DNA of 64,000 nucleotides, taken from contig NC_135781.1 of NCBI RefSeq assembly GCF_028453695.1, positions 20,521,640 through 20,585,639 on the forward strand, read 5' to 3'. The number at the start of each line of letters is the position of its first letter. The first letter of the stretch is position 1. The notes beneath the pieces are model-generated. The model saw nothing but the letters and a program-made list of their open reading frames with translations. It ran no database searches and was not told where the DNA came from. Below are positions 12,871 through 25,346 of this stretch, in pieces. Made by a program: the position numbers and the translations under genes. Origin of the DNA: Augochlora pura. Taxonomy: Eukaryota > Arthropoda > Insecta > Hymenoptera > Halictidae.

Positions 12871-13551
12871 CTTTCGTCGGCCGAGGGGTCGAACGGTCGT
12901 TGATGCTTGTCTCTTTTCCCGGCGATCGTCTATTAAACGTCGCGGAGTCGATCGCACATATGTGTTCGAACGATTCCTCATGGAGTGTGTAGATTCCACG
13001 GGACGCGACGGTCGGATCGAAACACCAGCGGCGCCAAAAGACCGGGCCGGTGGTGCGGCAGCGTGCGGGAGGGTGGGAAAAAAATGGAAACAGTAGCCCG
13101 GGAAGGGTAAGAACAAAGGGGCGACCGTGAATGAATGGAAATGTTTTCGAGGCTTTGAGCGTGTACAAGCTCGTATATTAAAAACTTTATTCGAAAGCCC
13201 CCGGAGATCGCGCAGCCGGAATTATTTCGACGTTTATTTTTGTTCCTTTGAGCTTCACACGTCGAAAAACTTTGCCCGGGCTTTCAAACAAGTTCGAAGA
13301 TTTACGGACGAAAGCGGAATACCGGACCGAGACGGCGATTACGATCGAATGGAGTCGAGAACCGTTCTCCGTTCGTGGGAAGTCTCATTTTGCTGCGGCG
13401 AAACGGAAAATCGGAGCGAGTTACAATCTAAACGCTAGGAGTCAACTGGAAGTTAACTAGACTAGGCGTTCAAGAACTCCGGTTTCTAAGCACGAAGGTT
13501 TTTCAGCTCGTAAATCTCTTGCCTATCGAGGGAGAAAGACAAAAAGATGAA

Positions 13552-13565
13552 GGGGGGGGGGGGGG
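13552..13565. repeat. Poly-G run of 14
   Basis: Fourteen consecutive G. The length may be unreliable in sequencing and polymorphic in populations. Confidence 0.9.
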
Positions 13566-14183
13566 TGGGCGCCGAGAGAGAAACGTTGGTAGCGTCACGA
13601 ATTTCCAGCCGGGAAAAAAACACGGTTCACCACTCTTTCGTTTCTATTCTGGCTTGCGATACTCGATCTTTGAGGGTTCCCTACAAATTCGTTTTTCGAG
13701 TGCTGCCGCAGCCCTTTCCCGGCTACACGAAAGATTTTAATGGCCTTTAAATAACGGGCCTGCTCTCGCCATCGGCGTCTTCCTTTTCGTATTTTGCCTC
13801 GCCATGCTGGTCCCTCCCGTCATCCGACTCTTTCTCCTCCCCCCGTTCTGTCTCGGTCGTCTTAACAACCGACCATCCTTCCAGCGAAATGTCAGCCGGC
13901 GGATCCTCGCAGGAAAAAGCGAGCCGCCGTTTACGCCAATTCGACGCTCGTCTCTATGTGGGTGGCACTGACACGCATCTGAGCGCTGTTGCCGACTGCG
14001 CCGCCGCGATCCTTCCGACGATTTAATTTTCCGTGTAATTATTTCGATCATGGCCGGGCTCATCGCCGGTGCGGAACCACCATAGGAGAAACAATAACGT
14101 CCGGGTATCGTTATCGTGCCGATATAATTGATAATTAAACACAATGCGCTGCGTGCTGCCCGGTTTCGGTAGCCGGTGCCACT

Positions 14184-14203
14184 CCCCCCCACCCCCCCCC
14201 CCC
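14184..14203. repeat. Poly-C run, 7 and 12 C separated by one A
   Basis: Two C homopolymers separated by a single A in a GC-rich stretch. Confidence 0.9.
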
Positions 14204-14720
14204 ACTGAATATTATTTCTAGTCCAATTAGTATTATTCTGTCGTTGTAAAATTAATTGGGAGCGCCGACCGGCGGCACCCGAAACTACGCCGAACTACAA
14301 TGAAGGCTTAGTGTTCGGGAAACTCCGAACACAAACTCGCCGGCCATTATAACGCTGACAAATCACGCAGGATTCCGTTCTCCTGACTGTTATAAATAAC
14401 GCGCCGCGGCCAAACTCTATTTCTACCGGTAACTATTAACATTGACCCTTCGCGGTCGCGCTCGATACCAATTCCGCCATATTTCGTGGCCGCTGCGACA
14501 GGTTTGGTCGACAGTGCCGTGCACAGGTACTCGAGGGCATGCTGACAATTGTTCGTGTCGCTCCAACAATTCTTTTTATCGTGTCAGCGCCAAGCAACTT
14601 TCCGGCTCTTTCGAAAAACAATATTCACGAAGTCGTACACAGCTACCTGAGGAAGAAGTTGACACGGTTTCCACCATTTCTGAGGACAGGAAATAGTTAA
14701 AAATGTTCGTACGATATTTA

Positions 14721-15211
14721 ATAAGCACAGCGTCGGTCTCGACTAGGACAAACTCGGAGAAATGGTTAAAAGCTACATCAGCCGCAAAATAATTACTGAA
14801 CATTTTTTAACAGCTGTATTTAGGAAACTGGTATTCAAACGGAAGTTAGGAAAAGTTTAAAATTCCTTTTTGTGCGTTATGCAAAGAGCGCAATGTCGGT
14901 CACCATTAGGACAAACTCATGGGAACGGTGAAAACCTGCTCGAGGCGCAAGATAATATACTAAAAGTGTTTTGCAGACTTAATTGTGGAATTGTACGGAC
15001 GCGGAGTAACGTTACACGTAACGACACAATTATTAAATCTTTTCTAACGACTCTATTCATACTAACGCAGAAACATTTCAGAATATGTTAACAATTAATA
15101 AAAATGCTTTTGCGATAGTACGTGAAAAGTTCAACGTTGGTCTGAAAAGATGAAAGCTTACTCGAATTATAAAATAATAAAACACTGGACATTATTTAAC
15201 GAACTCTTTTA
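14721..15211 (+). repeat. Three diverged copies of a roughly 90-base element
   Basis: Copies lie near 14722-14812, 14885-14985 and 15125-15211. Shared ordered blocks are (A/T)GTCGGTC or CGTTGGTCT, AGGACAAACTC (copies 1 and 2 only), GAAAA, AAAATAAT, and CTGAACATT/CTGGACATT with TTTAAC. Spacing is about 163 then 240 bases. Non-coding and of unknown origin. A fourth, weaker match may follow at about 15250. Confidence 0.5.
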
Positions 15212-16448
15212 AGGTATTGTACAGAGATTTGAGGGAAAAATTAAGGGAAAAGCTATTTCCCGCCGCGACAAGCTCATTAAGGTATGAAAAGCCAGTTGGA
15301 AGCACAAAATGTTTTCTAAAGATTTTCGAATGAACGCGTAAACCGTGTTTCGTAAAATCTCCGGGGTGTTTTGCCGATGCAAATGTTCGCGATTCGAGGA
15401 CGATACACGATCGGTCCCGCAACAAAAATGTTAAAACGGAGCGCCGCTCAGTGCTGCCGGTAATGACGGCTAAATGCACGAGGATCAGGCTCGAAGAAAG
15501 AAGAATAAAGGGAGAAAATTACTGGTCGATCAGCGTATCAGCATCGCAGGTAGTCTCGGATCGCGTGAATACCAAAACGAATAGTCGCCAGCCACGAAAC
15601 TGGCGTTGCTCCGCGATTCCCATGATGAGAAGAAAATGCCGGCGGCAGCCCAACGCGTTTCTTTAAAGGGGAGCGAAACTAATTTGTCGCGAAGGCCGAC
15701 TACTCTCGGGTTCGTCGTTCGTCTGGATTCGTGACGTCTCTCGCGACGCACGCCGTCGTCCCGATCACCCCTGTCAGGGGGTCTCCTCCATTTTTCAACT
15801 TTGTCGGCGAATCGTTGTCGAATCGCCGCGATGACTCGCGCTTTTCCGCAACTCTTCCACGCCTCTTCCGCGAACTCTCGAGACAATTCGTTCCCGTTTA
15901 TTTCGAGGGAAAGCTCGCCGACGATGACTAATATATTTCATTTGTTCCGCTCGGTTTCTCCTACCGATCCGTTCCTCGAATCACCGGTAATTGTCGAATC
16001 GATCACGATCGTTGGCCGGCTAGTTGCTGCTTTCCGCCTCGGCGGTCGCCATATTTCACGGTATCGAGCTCTGTCAGCGGTCGTCTTTTCCCGCGGGTGG
16101 AGGAGTCGCGCTAGCAACTAATTTCCACGAATAATAGACTCTGTTTAGCGGTTATTGCGAATCGTCGACGGTGGACAGAGATCGGTTAGCATCCGGTCAA
16201 GGGCCGGCACTGCCCTGTAGGCGCAATAACTTAATTACCGGCCGGGCGGGATCGCCGATCAATCCGGGGCAACTCGATACATTAGCCGCGATCGGTTTCC
16301 CTAACGAAGCAATAAACGCCGAGCGGCGGGAGTGACTCGAGGCGATTCGTCACGTCCATTAAGTATACTTGTAACGCGTTCTATTCTACGCTCACCCAGC
16401 TCGCTGATACTTTTAACCATCGAACGCTTTTACCGTAGAAAATCTTTG
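15212..16448. other. Gene-free GC-rich stretch
   Basis: No supported exon. The 16141-16370 part is CpG-rich with homeodomain-type TAATTA sites, including TAATTACCGG at 16232-16241, so it could be a cis-regulatory block. That is inference from motif content only. Confidence 0.4.
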
Positions 16449-16639
16449 TTAACAAACTCTGTCCGTGCTATTTAAAGTTGCTGAAATTATGAAGATTCTT
16501 TTATAGAAAACAATTGAATAAAGTCACTTCAAGCATACATTATGATAAAGATGGTAAAAGATCTAAATGAATATAGTCTTGTCTTCTTATATAGAAACGC
16601 GCGTTAGTTATTTTTAGAACTCAATGAATTTAGTGTTAA
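16449..16639 (+). mobile_element. TTAA-type short inverted-repeat element, copy 2
   Basis: Begins TTAACAAACTCTGTCCG and ends with TTTAGTGTTAA, the right end typical of the family. It aligns with 12002-12152 through ATAGAAAA-ATTGAATAAAGT, ATCTAAAT-AAT and GTTAGTTA, and is about 40 bp longer. AT-rich and non-coding. The 15-mer ACTTCAAGCATACAT inside it recurs at about 52061, suggesting a further fragment there. Confidence 0.6.
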
Positions 16640-17142
16640 AATCTGAAACATCACAATTTTTACTTGAATAATAATGGCATTATTGCACTATGACGAGTCA
16701 GATTCCTGATGAAGATTTCTAAATATAATTATTTCTCATTTCTTCTAAAACGAAAAGAGTTTGATTCGTTTGCGATGAAATTTTATAACTGAAAATAAAT
16801 AAAGACGTACAGGAAACAAAAGTATAAATCTCGATGCATAAAGGAAATAATTAATTTATTAAATCATAGCGCAAGGAGTTGACCTCGTAAACAGAATTTT
16901 GGTGTACATAACTGCGTAGATACAGTTCCCAAGTATTTAATGACAAGAGAATCGTAGATGTTTCACCTAAGATCATTTGCACTGAATATAATTAAACGTA
17001 AAACGGTCAATTCTTCTATAAACGTAAAACAAAACGTTTAAAACGTTTAAAAAATCGTTTTAAATATAAAATCATGATTAAAATATAATTGGTCAAACTG
17101 AGCGTAAAATGATTTCGAAGGAGTATTAACCGAGAATCTTTT

Positions 17143-17198
17143 GCACAACTACTTTTGAGACAAACAACTATCTTTGAGATGCACAACTACTTTTGAGA
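17143..17198 (+). repeat. Short tandem repeat, three 18-19 base units
   Basis: GCACAACTACTTTTGAGA occurs at 17143-17160 and exactly again at 17181-17198, with a diverged unit (CAAACAACTATCTTTGAGA) between them. Confidence 0.85.
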
Positions 17199-20100
17199 AG
17201 CAGAACTGCTCATGATAGGACGCTGGTGCTTTTCCGGCAGCGACGAAACGCGTTCGACGAGAGTATGACGGTAGCGACGAAGAACACGAGGAACAATGAC
17301 GCGGACAAAGGGCGGGGCGAGAGGAGGAAGGTGGTGCGAGGTCGACTGGTATAGTCACCGCGGTCGGACTCTAGATGAAATGATTAAGAGTGATTCACAG
17401 CCCGCTCGGGACAGATGGCGGTTGCTCTCCTAATGAGTTGTAATTAATGGTTTGGGTATGCGTATATACGCGTCGCTCGGAAGCCCGGCGCGCCCGAGTC
17501 GCTCGGAAATCTCGCGTGCCTCCTCGGCCAGGATAAGGAGGACGGCTACCAATGAGCACAGTCAACTATTAATAATTGGAAGGATCGGTTGTTGCGCTCG
17601 GGTGCACGTATCGCGACGCCTAGCCACCGTGAAGAGCGGTACCTTCGCGGATTAATGGGCGCGCACGCGTGCAGGCGATCGAGGAAGTCGCGCTCGCATG
17701 GTCCTTTTGCAACTGCTTGTCGAACGTCGTTAAGGACGCACAGTTTTTGCAGGACAGCAGGCTTTCCTTGCGCGGGTCTCGTGTTTATGCGACTGCAAAG
17801 CCGCGTGGGAGCCGTGGATGCCTTCGGAAGAGGAAAATTATAGAGAACGCGCGACCGTGATCGCGTCCCTTACCTGGAATCGATCGTTTATAGCTGCGAA
17901 GGAGAACGAACCGCGCTCCCGTTTACTCGTTCGCAAACCGTATGTCCAGCCTTTGCAGAAGCTCAACATTTTGCAGTGCGTGCGAACTACATACAACTCA
18001 TCGAGAACTCGCAAAAGTCTGGTAGTACTCGGCTCGAGCCATCGATTCGAGCCGGGGACTCGAAAGATCGAGGGACTCGAAAGAAATCGATCGGACGCAT
18101 TTCAAGCGGCTCGTTATGCTCGAGCATCCAAAATGATCCGAAGTAACAGTGCTTCGTGTACAATAAATATATTATACATATTACTGCTCCAATTTTGATA
18201 TTTTTAATTATTGTCTAGGATGTTTTTGTGCAGTTTTACGAATATCTTCACTAGTTATCATCTTCAACGTGCCATTTCTTTTTCTTCTTCATATTAATTC
18301 TTTTATTCTTAATACATAACCTTTTCAATAGAGATAAAAAACGTTCCTCGATTCTCATTGGTATATATTACATCCCTTCTGCTTTAAAAGTGCTGCTCGA
18401 ATATTCAAGTACTCCTTAGTGCGAACCCCAGCTTCGACGTTCTTGAAAATTGGTTTCAGGTCTGCGTCGAAAGATGTTTCTTTGAAAAAAGAAGCGAAAG
18501 AATGGGCACGGCGCGGCGGCGCGGCGTATCTTTTTACTGATCACTCTTTCGATGGCAGCAGGCAATTACACGTGCGATGGTCTTGATAGATGGAACACCT
18601 TAGACGAGCCAAAGCACGCCTCGTTATGGTCACTTTGACGGCCAGCTGTTCCTCGCGTTTCCGCCTAATCCCGCTACACATCTACATCGCGATATCTAAC
18701 TATCTGAAAATAAACAGGATTATAATTGGAAAGTGCTATGATATTATTGTCTAGTTAGGTTTTATAACAGCAATTACTATAGGCGACGCCCATTTCGGTA
18801 GAAGTTATTACCGTTTTCATTACCATTAACCTGTTCCTTGCGTAATTACATTACAGCGGTTCACACGCACGCACTTTTTCATCGGTCGCCGGTCTTCCGA
18901 ACATCGTATTGGTTGATTTATTGTTTACCTCAATTTCGTTCTTCTCGCACAGGTGTGTTTTACCTTAATCAAACCTTGTTAAACTGCCGGCGGATTCCTG
19001 CAACCTCCGCGCTACCGAACCATAGCTTTTGTTCCACGAACGGGTTGGGATTCGGGCGGACAACGGGAAATCGCGCGAAACGCGCAAAAGCGCAGCGGCA
19101 AAGGCGCATTATCTTCCGGGGAGGTATGGGGGGCCCGGCGAAAACCGAATGTATAATTAATTCGTAACGCGAGGCGCGGCCGTGCTTAATGAACCCTGAG
19201 GTCAATGCGGCGCACTCGCTCGAAAATCAATTTTGACGCATCGTTGCTCCGTCGGTCTGAGCCCACCACGTGCCGCTGCGTTGCGCGCCTCTCCACTCCT
19301 CCCCGCGCCACGCCGCCAAGCGCCGGGTCCGAGCGAACGGCCGAAGCGACGCCCCGACGGTTTTTCATTTTCGCGTGCGAGCCTCAAACGCACAGACCAG
19401 ACCACTCCCCGAAATATTTCCATCGTGGGATACGCTGCCGCGGATGCGCAGCGTGCGAAAACGCGCCGCGCTTTGATCTTTCCATCGCAAATTACTTGGT
19501 TCCCCAGCGCGGTCCTCCGCGCGTCTTCCCTCAAGTCCCTTCAACTTCACTCCGAAACTTGCTTATCCTGCCACAGCCCTGTTTTTCGCATTACGCTACA
19601 CACCGTGCTAACATTCAATCTCCAAGATAGACCTTGCCAATTTATAGGAATTGTTCGAACGAAATAGGAATTTTCTGCTTTAATTTCATGCTGGAAAATA
19701 TTACGAAGAGTGGAATTTGATTTTACTTTTCTTTGAAATTTTGGTAGATTGTTTTCAACGATCAATTCAACAGTTTCTTGAATCTAAACATTGTTTGCAA
19801 TAGCTATTTAGTTCATTTTCTATTTTGCCATCGCTTGAAAATATATTACTTTACGAATATAGGTGACAATAGTAATCTCTTCGTCGTAAAAGCGTATTCG
19901 TCACACATTGTTAAGTAGTCAAACGTGTTTTCTTTGAGGAATATATCAATACTCATTTTTAAAAGTTCAATAAATTTATAGTGTTTACACAGAGTAGGCT
20001 TTGAATCATCTGATTTTGAGGACATCACGCGTTCGTCGCAAATGCAAAAACTCCGCAACGTATGCACCAGTATCCGAGCTTCCAGTGAATTAAACATTCC

Positions 20101-20557
20101 AGTTTTGTAACGCAGGAATTATGAAGCAATCGATGCGACAGAATTTAATAAAACCTGAAACCAGGAATCCGTAGTTCCATCTTTAATTTCAGTCGGCGCT
20201 ATATTTGCCAGAAAGCAGACGGATAATAATAAGGAATGATAATTATTTGAACAATCAAGGGAAACTCGAGGCAGCTCGAACGACTTGAAAGCTGAAACGA
20301 AATATTCCTACGTACCAAATATAGTTTGAAATCTGCGAGAGCAGTCTGACTGGATATTAAAAGGCGAGGGGTTGATAAAGAACGATTATTATTCAAAGAG
20401 GCAAAGGGAACTCGACGCGCGTGGCCGTCGGTGAGCGCGTTTTCGCTGGTTGGATCAGCCGTTGCCGTCGTCGGTCGGAAAACTCGCGGCCCCTCGAGTG
20501 ATATAATTGACGTATAAAGTGTCTGGGTCGCGGAGTTTCCAAGAACGCGACGATGAG
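17199..20557. other. Gene-free stretch
   Basis: GC-rich 17200-18130 and 18830-19600, AT-rich otherwise. A short direct repeat (GGGACTCGAAAGA) lies at 18055-18092. Open frames in the GC-rich part lack splice support or domains. Confidence 0.5.
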
Positions 20558-20561
20558 CGGT

Positions 20562-20586
20562 GGCGGCGGCGGCGGCGGCGGCGGCG
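20562..20586. repeat. GGC trinucleotide repeat
   Basis: About eight GGC units. An ATG at 20553 would read them as poly-glycine, but nothing else supports translation. A related GCGGCT hexamer run follows at 20665-20682. Confidence 0.85.
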
Positions 20587-20620
20587 TAGCAGAGAGCAGA
20601 GCCAACCAGCCCGGAGGTTG

Positions 20621-20628
20621 TATAAAAG
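20621..20628 (+). promoter_or_regulatory. TATA-like box, possible core promoter
   Basis: TATAAAAG stands alone within several hundred bases of GC-rich DNA, about 30 bases before GGGTCTCGACG, where a start site would be expected. It is on the same strand as the exon at 47604 and could in principle drive its 5' untranslated exon, but no donor or transcript evidence is visible. A single TATA match is weak evidence. Confidence 0.2.
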
Positions 20629-20689
20629 CGGGACGGGTCTCGACGCGAGGACGAGAGCGAAGAAGCGGCTGCGGCTGCGGCTACGGCGT

Positions 20690-22590
20690 CGAGAGGAGGA
20701 GTAGCCCGGCCTCTAACCATAATCTAGCATTATGTCGAGTGGTCTCTACGGTCGGAAGAAGCGGTTGGAAACGAGTTTGTTCGTTTCGGCGGATTATCCT
20801 GCCTGCGCGTCTCTCCCGGCCTCCGTACAAAGAGCGCGAGCATATTTTCACGGTTGAAATTCAACGTTCGAATCCGGGGACGACGTTACGCCGGCTTACC
20901 GGCGTGTATTCGTTTAATCTATTCAACGACCCGGGCACCGTGAACGACGACGATGCAAATCGATGGAACGACCGGCGTGCAGGATAGAGAACGGAACGGC
21001 AGAAAACGCGAGACGACCAAGGACTCGACGAGAACGGGGACGGTCCTCCTTCTCCCGCTTTCTGCGCCTCGTTCTTTCCTCCCCAGGACGCTAGGCGAGC
21101 GAGAGAGTTAATGAATTCCCAAACGGGCACCGGTTCGTAAGGTTTCCTCGGCGAGTACGTGTACCCACAAGCTGTCAGTCGCAAATAACTGCCGATCCCC
21201 TCGGTGTGGCTTCACCGAGCGCGGTCCGTCACGGGCACCTACCCGCCATTTCACGAATATCGAATTCCTTCGGGCAATTTTTGAATGATATTTGATAGTA
21301 GGGAATTCGTACGAGTGCGCGCCGGGTATTCCGACGGCCTACCAGCTAGCACACCCTCCCTCTCGCCGGACTCGGCTTTGTCCAAATAAGTTCTACGAGC
21401 CGCGGAATATTACGCAGCCTCCCCCGCTCGCAATAAACGACCCCCCTCCACCTCGCTTCGTCGTCGAACACGCTCAAAAAGTCTGATTGAGTTTCATACG
21501 GTAGCCGGTGATCGAGATTGTGTTACAGTCGCGCGTTCCTTCCGTGCATCGTTGCAGCCTGCTCCACGGGTCCCATGTGTCCGTGCAGGTGCCATTTTAT
21601 TTCTATTTCGACCATCGATCCTTCGAACCGACAAATTGATTGAGCCGAATTAATTTTTTACATCGAATGTGACGGACATTCAACGAATCGTTTCCTAGCC
21701 GAAGACATCGACGTAGATTTCGTTCTGTGTGCTATCGGCCCTAGGGAATGAAATTTTTCATGCAAGCTGGATAACTTTTTTTCTGAAATAATAACGTTAG
21801 AATAGGTGAACAAGTTGATACAAAGTTCACGACCATTTTTCTTAAAAAATGATCAACAAAGAAAGAATTCGTAATTTGTGATCAGTGCAACCATACTTGC
21901 GTCAATTTTATATCTCATCCAAAAAGAGTAAAATAACTTAATACTTTTTCTCATGTAGCTTACCAATCCCGTAGTAATAATATTCCGTTATTATGATGAG
22001 AAAAATGTACCGACAAACTCTGGCATTGCATCGTCATTATTGAATATACTGCAAAATTCAGCGGATAAATTTTAGATTTCCAAGAATAGAATTTTACATT
22101 CTGCATTAAGCTACACAAATATTGCATTAATGCTGTTTCCACGATATTTAATATTTAATCTTTCGTTCGATAAAGTTCCCTATGTAATCGGTTTTGAATC
22201 CTCGCGGTTTGAAAATAACTGTAATCTGAGCTTTAAAACTGGATTCCTCGCGAACTAACGCCATCTAAACGAAGTCAGAGTTTTTCTGAAGTTTCGGCCG
22301 GGACTCCAGCGTTTTTCCCTGGCCTGCGTCGGTTTGTCGATGGGTTGGCGTGCCGACAATAACACGCACGCTCGATTTGAAAATCGCCGGATAGAGGGAC
22401 AGAGAGAGGAGGCGAGCGGGAGCGACGAGTGGTCCTTCACCCCTTTTTTCGCACCTGAATTTTAAACTAAGGCCGGACGCGTAAACGCGAAAGCCGCCTT
22501 TGAGCGAGGGTGGCGGGCGAGCGTTTTTCCCCGAGAAAAACGAGCGCGGAAAACGTTTCCCCGGCGAGATCCGTGTCCGGCCGTGCAACC
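20690..22590. other. Gene-free stretch
   Basis: GC-rich to about 21590, AT-rich 21620-22260, then GC-rich. A 41-codon frame begins at the ATG at 20732, after the TATA-like box, but nothing about it is recognisable. No RNA gene is seen. Confidence 0.5.
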
Positions 22591-22805
22591 GTTGCATAAA
22601 TATGAGGGAACTGCGCGAGGAGCGGAGCACGCGGCGACATGAAAATGCGATGAAGGTTTCGCCGATGACAGAGAAGCGGCGGCGAGAGGATCTCGGGGAG
22701 AGGGTGAGAACACCGGCGAGAACGGGGGTGGCCGGGATACGGCGCTGGCTCGAATTTCTCATCGTGAGACACGAAGCGGGACAGGCGTCGCGAATTTCGG
22801 CCACG
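22591..22805 (+). repeat. Duplicated non-coding element, copy A (GTTGCATAAATATGAGGG family)
   Basis: The first 65 bases align without gaps to 23718-23782 with about 54 identities, including 18 exact bases at the start and 19 of 20 at GACATGAAAATGC-ATGAAG. A second shared block comes later (TCGAATT-TCATC, then CGAATTTCGG). The same orientation and the order of blocks show a local duplication of about 200 bp. Confidence 0.8.
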
Positions 22806-23717
22806 ATGAAAATCGTCTGGTCGGAATTCCGTGTCGCGCGTTTGAAAAATTCAAACCTCCGCCTGCGAGACTTGTCCCCCTTATCAAGAAATTCCTTCGC
22901 GTCCTGCCGGAAATAATTAAAATTCGAATTAGAATCTCCCGGGTGAAAGAAATAATTCCTTTCGAAAAGAAAACTGCGAATTAAAGAGACGAAACCAATG
23001 CAGCCATTATCATTTCCAGCGAATACTACCTCTGGCTGCAAATATTCGATCCGAATCGGATTATTATATTAAATTTCATACTAAATCTGCCGATATTTAC
23101 AGAAATATTAATGAACCGACAAATTATCTTGTCATTTTATCGAATATATCGAACGGTGCGTTGAAAAGATATTTCATTCTGAGTTTCCTAAAGAAATAAA
23201 AATAGTCATATTTCAAATAACATAATGAGTTTTATCGTAACATTTGCATTTATCAAATAATAGAGACACATTCCATGTTAAAGATAGAAATAGTTATAGC
23301 TAGACTGTAACCTTTTATAGAAAGGATAATTTCCCACACCAATTCTAAAAAATAGCAGTTGAATAAAAATATACTTCTGCTTGTAACAGTTCCGAAAACT
23401 TGGAAATATTGTAGCAATATTGTTCAGTTATTTCAATGGCTGTGTTTCACCGATTCACAGTCTAGAATTGTGACTAAAATCACATATTAAAGCAAAAGTA
23501 GTAGCAATCCAAATTGTAGGAACATTTCTAACAGATTCTAATTGGTCGAGTGACTGCGTAGGATTAAAATTAATCTGTGACGATGAATGAGACCGAAGAA
23601 TTCGAGGGGGGATGACCGATTTTCGAAGGACGGGAGAATTTCTCACACGTTGGTCCGCGAAACCGTGGAACAATTACGGCGCATAAAATCTGGGACTGTG
23701 GTTCAGGTCGGGGGGGC

Positions 23718-23895
23718 GTTGCATAAATATGAGGGTGCCGGGCGAGAAACGGAACACCCGAAGACATGAAAATGCAATGAAGACTGTGCCAGAGTCACGA
23801 CTTGGGGGAGAAAGAAGGCTCGCCGAGTGAGCCGAGGAGCAGCCTCGAATTCGTCATCCGCGGGAACGAGGACAACGTCACGAATTTCGGTGGGA
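23718..23895 (+). repeat. Duplicated non-coding element, copy B
   Basis: Second copy of 22591-22805, offset 1127 bp at the left end and 1090 bp at the right, so about 37 bp shorter inside. The strongly conserved halves flank a freely diverged middle, which suggests either constraint on two short motifs or simple decay. Confidence 0.8.
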
Positions 23896-25346
23896 GGATA
23901 TCCTGGCGAGGAGGCCACGGTGTTCTCCTCGAGACAAAGCAACGCGGAGTCGGTCTAACGACGAAAGAAAGAAACTGATGATCGAAACGATTCAAAGAGC
24001 CGAACAAAGCTGGCCAGATCCCGAAGCGGACGGCGGAATTATTCGAATTTTACCGGCCGGCCGTTCAACGGCTATCGCGTAGGAAGCTATTCTTCTCGTA
24101 ATTGCAGTTTTAATCTGCCCAGCGAGCCGGGAAACCCAGTTTTCCTCGCCGCGGAACTTTGTTCGGTCTTCCTTGGTCCTCCGCGACGGCTTTTCTTCTC
24201 GGGCGAACACTTTTCCGTGAAGAAACGCGCGGCGGGATCGCGGGGGATTTTTTTTCGGGCCGCGTAATCGGCGATCATCGAATAGGAAAATTGTTTCCGG
24301 TCCGTGGAATCAATTACCAGCCGGTAGTTAGCGGGTTTTCAGCGTTGAAAGTCCTCGGAACCGGGGCTCCTTTCGTTCCAGCCTCTTCTGGCCGAAATGG
24401 CCGCGTCCATTCCGGCGAATGAAAGTCGTAGGAGAATCGTAGGTGAATCGCGAATTCTTTCGCCGTCGTGTTTCCGCTGGGCAAGACCGGCGCGGGAGCA
24501 CCGTCGCGTGAAAGAGATTGTGAAAAGAGGGCCGGCAGAGCCGGCTGCCCGAGCCCCGACCAAAGGGGAGAAAAAAATACTTCCGGACCTGCCGAAAAAT
24601 GCTTGCCCGGCGTCCTCTCCCGCGGACCGTGGAGATCGCAAAATGGGGAAATATCATTTTCTCGCTCAAATGTTTGAGTAGCCCCGGGAATGGGAGTCCC
24701 GCCTTTTCGCTACACCGCTTTTCGACCTTCCCGCTCTTTTTTTCGGGGCGGTGCACGCACGTTGCATCAACGAAGATTGTGCGCGGCCGGAGAGGAAAAG
24801 CACCGGGCGGAACACCGACCAACAGGGAAACCGGACGAGAAAGAAAGAGAGAAAGAGAGATTGGGCCTGCACTTTAGCCCGATTAAATAGTACGGTCCTG
24901 ACTGGGTAGCTGGTAATTACGCAAAGTGGTCGGTGGTCCCTGGTTACTTCGCGTTTTCCGGCCTCTGCTTCCACTTTCCATCTCCCTACGACCCCCCCCC
25001 TTCCCCTCTGCCCTCCTCTAGCCGCCCTCTTACCACCACCGCCTGATTCCTCCGCGAGGAAAAACGAAATTTTCAAGTTCCATCGCTGCCCTTCACCACC
25101 ATTCGCTGTCGCCGATGCGTATTCCCCGGCAGCGGCGAGTTGCTACAAGTTTGTCTACGGCAAACTCCGTCGCCGATACCAACTCTTGCAAACTTGTCGC
25201 TTGGAAATTCTTCTTTATTTTTCCAAACGGTAAATTGATCCTTTAACCCTTCCACTGGTGAACTAACGACATGCCAGAGCTTACCAAGTTTTCAATGAGA
25301 AAGATTCGAGCTGCCTCGAGCAACGTCTATCGTCGCTTCTTTCAGT
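23896..25346. other. Gene-free GC-rich stretch
   Basis: Contains GA-rich (24836-24862) and C-rich (24990-25010) simple sequence. A lone TTAACCC-type end appears at 25242 without a visible partner. No exon is supported. Confidence 0.5.

Larger units (their letters stand above)
12872..14720. other. Gene-free GC-rich stretch
   Basis: Contains homopolymer G (13552-13565) and C (14184-14203) runs and scattered TAATT motifs. No supported exon. Confidence 0.55.

Noticed and set aside
12518..13168. 216-codon minus-strand frame as a gene
   Set aside because: It covers a non-coding duplicated element; the other copy has no matching frame and no family resemblance is visible.
13552..14203. G- and C-homopolymers as a matched stem-forming pair
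   Set aside because: They are about 620 bases apart with unrelated flanks; each is an ordinary homopolymer run.
15541..15666. Trp-Arg-Cys...Cys motif as the missing second half of the FLYWCH domain at 2.6 kb
   Set aside because: Spacing to a Gly-Tyr start would be too long, the His-x-His residues are absent, and 13 kb separates the two; coincidence is more likely.
20732..20857. 41-codon frame after the TATA-like box as a small gene
   Set aside because: Too short to judge, no homology recognised, and the poor evidence for the promoter gives it no support.
22265..23041. 258-codon minus-strand frame as a gene
   Set aside because: It lies in GC-rich DNA, shows no recognisable domain, and overlaps the duplicated element, whose second copy does not preserve the long frame.
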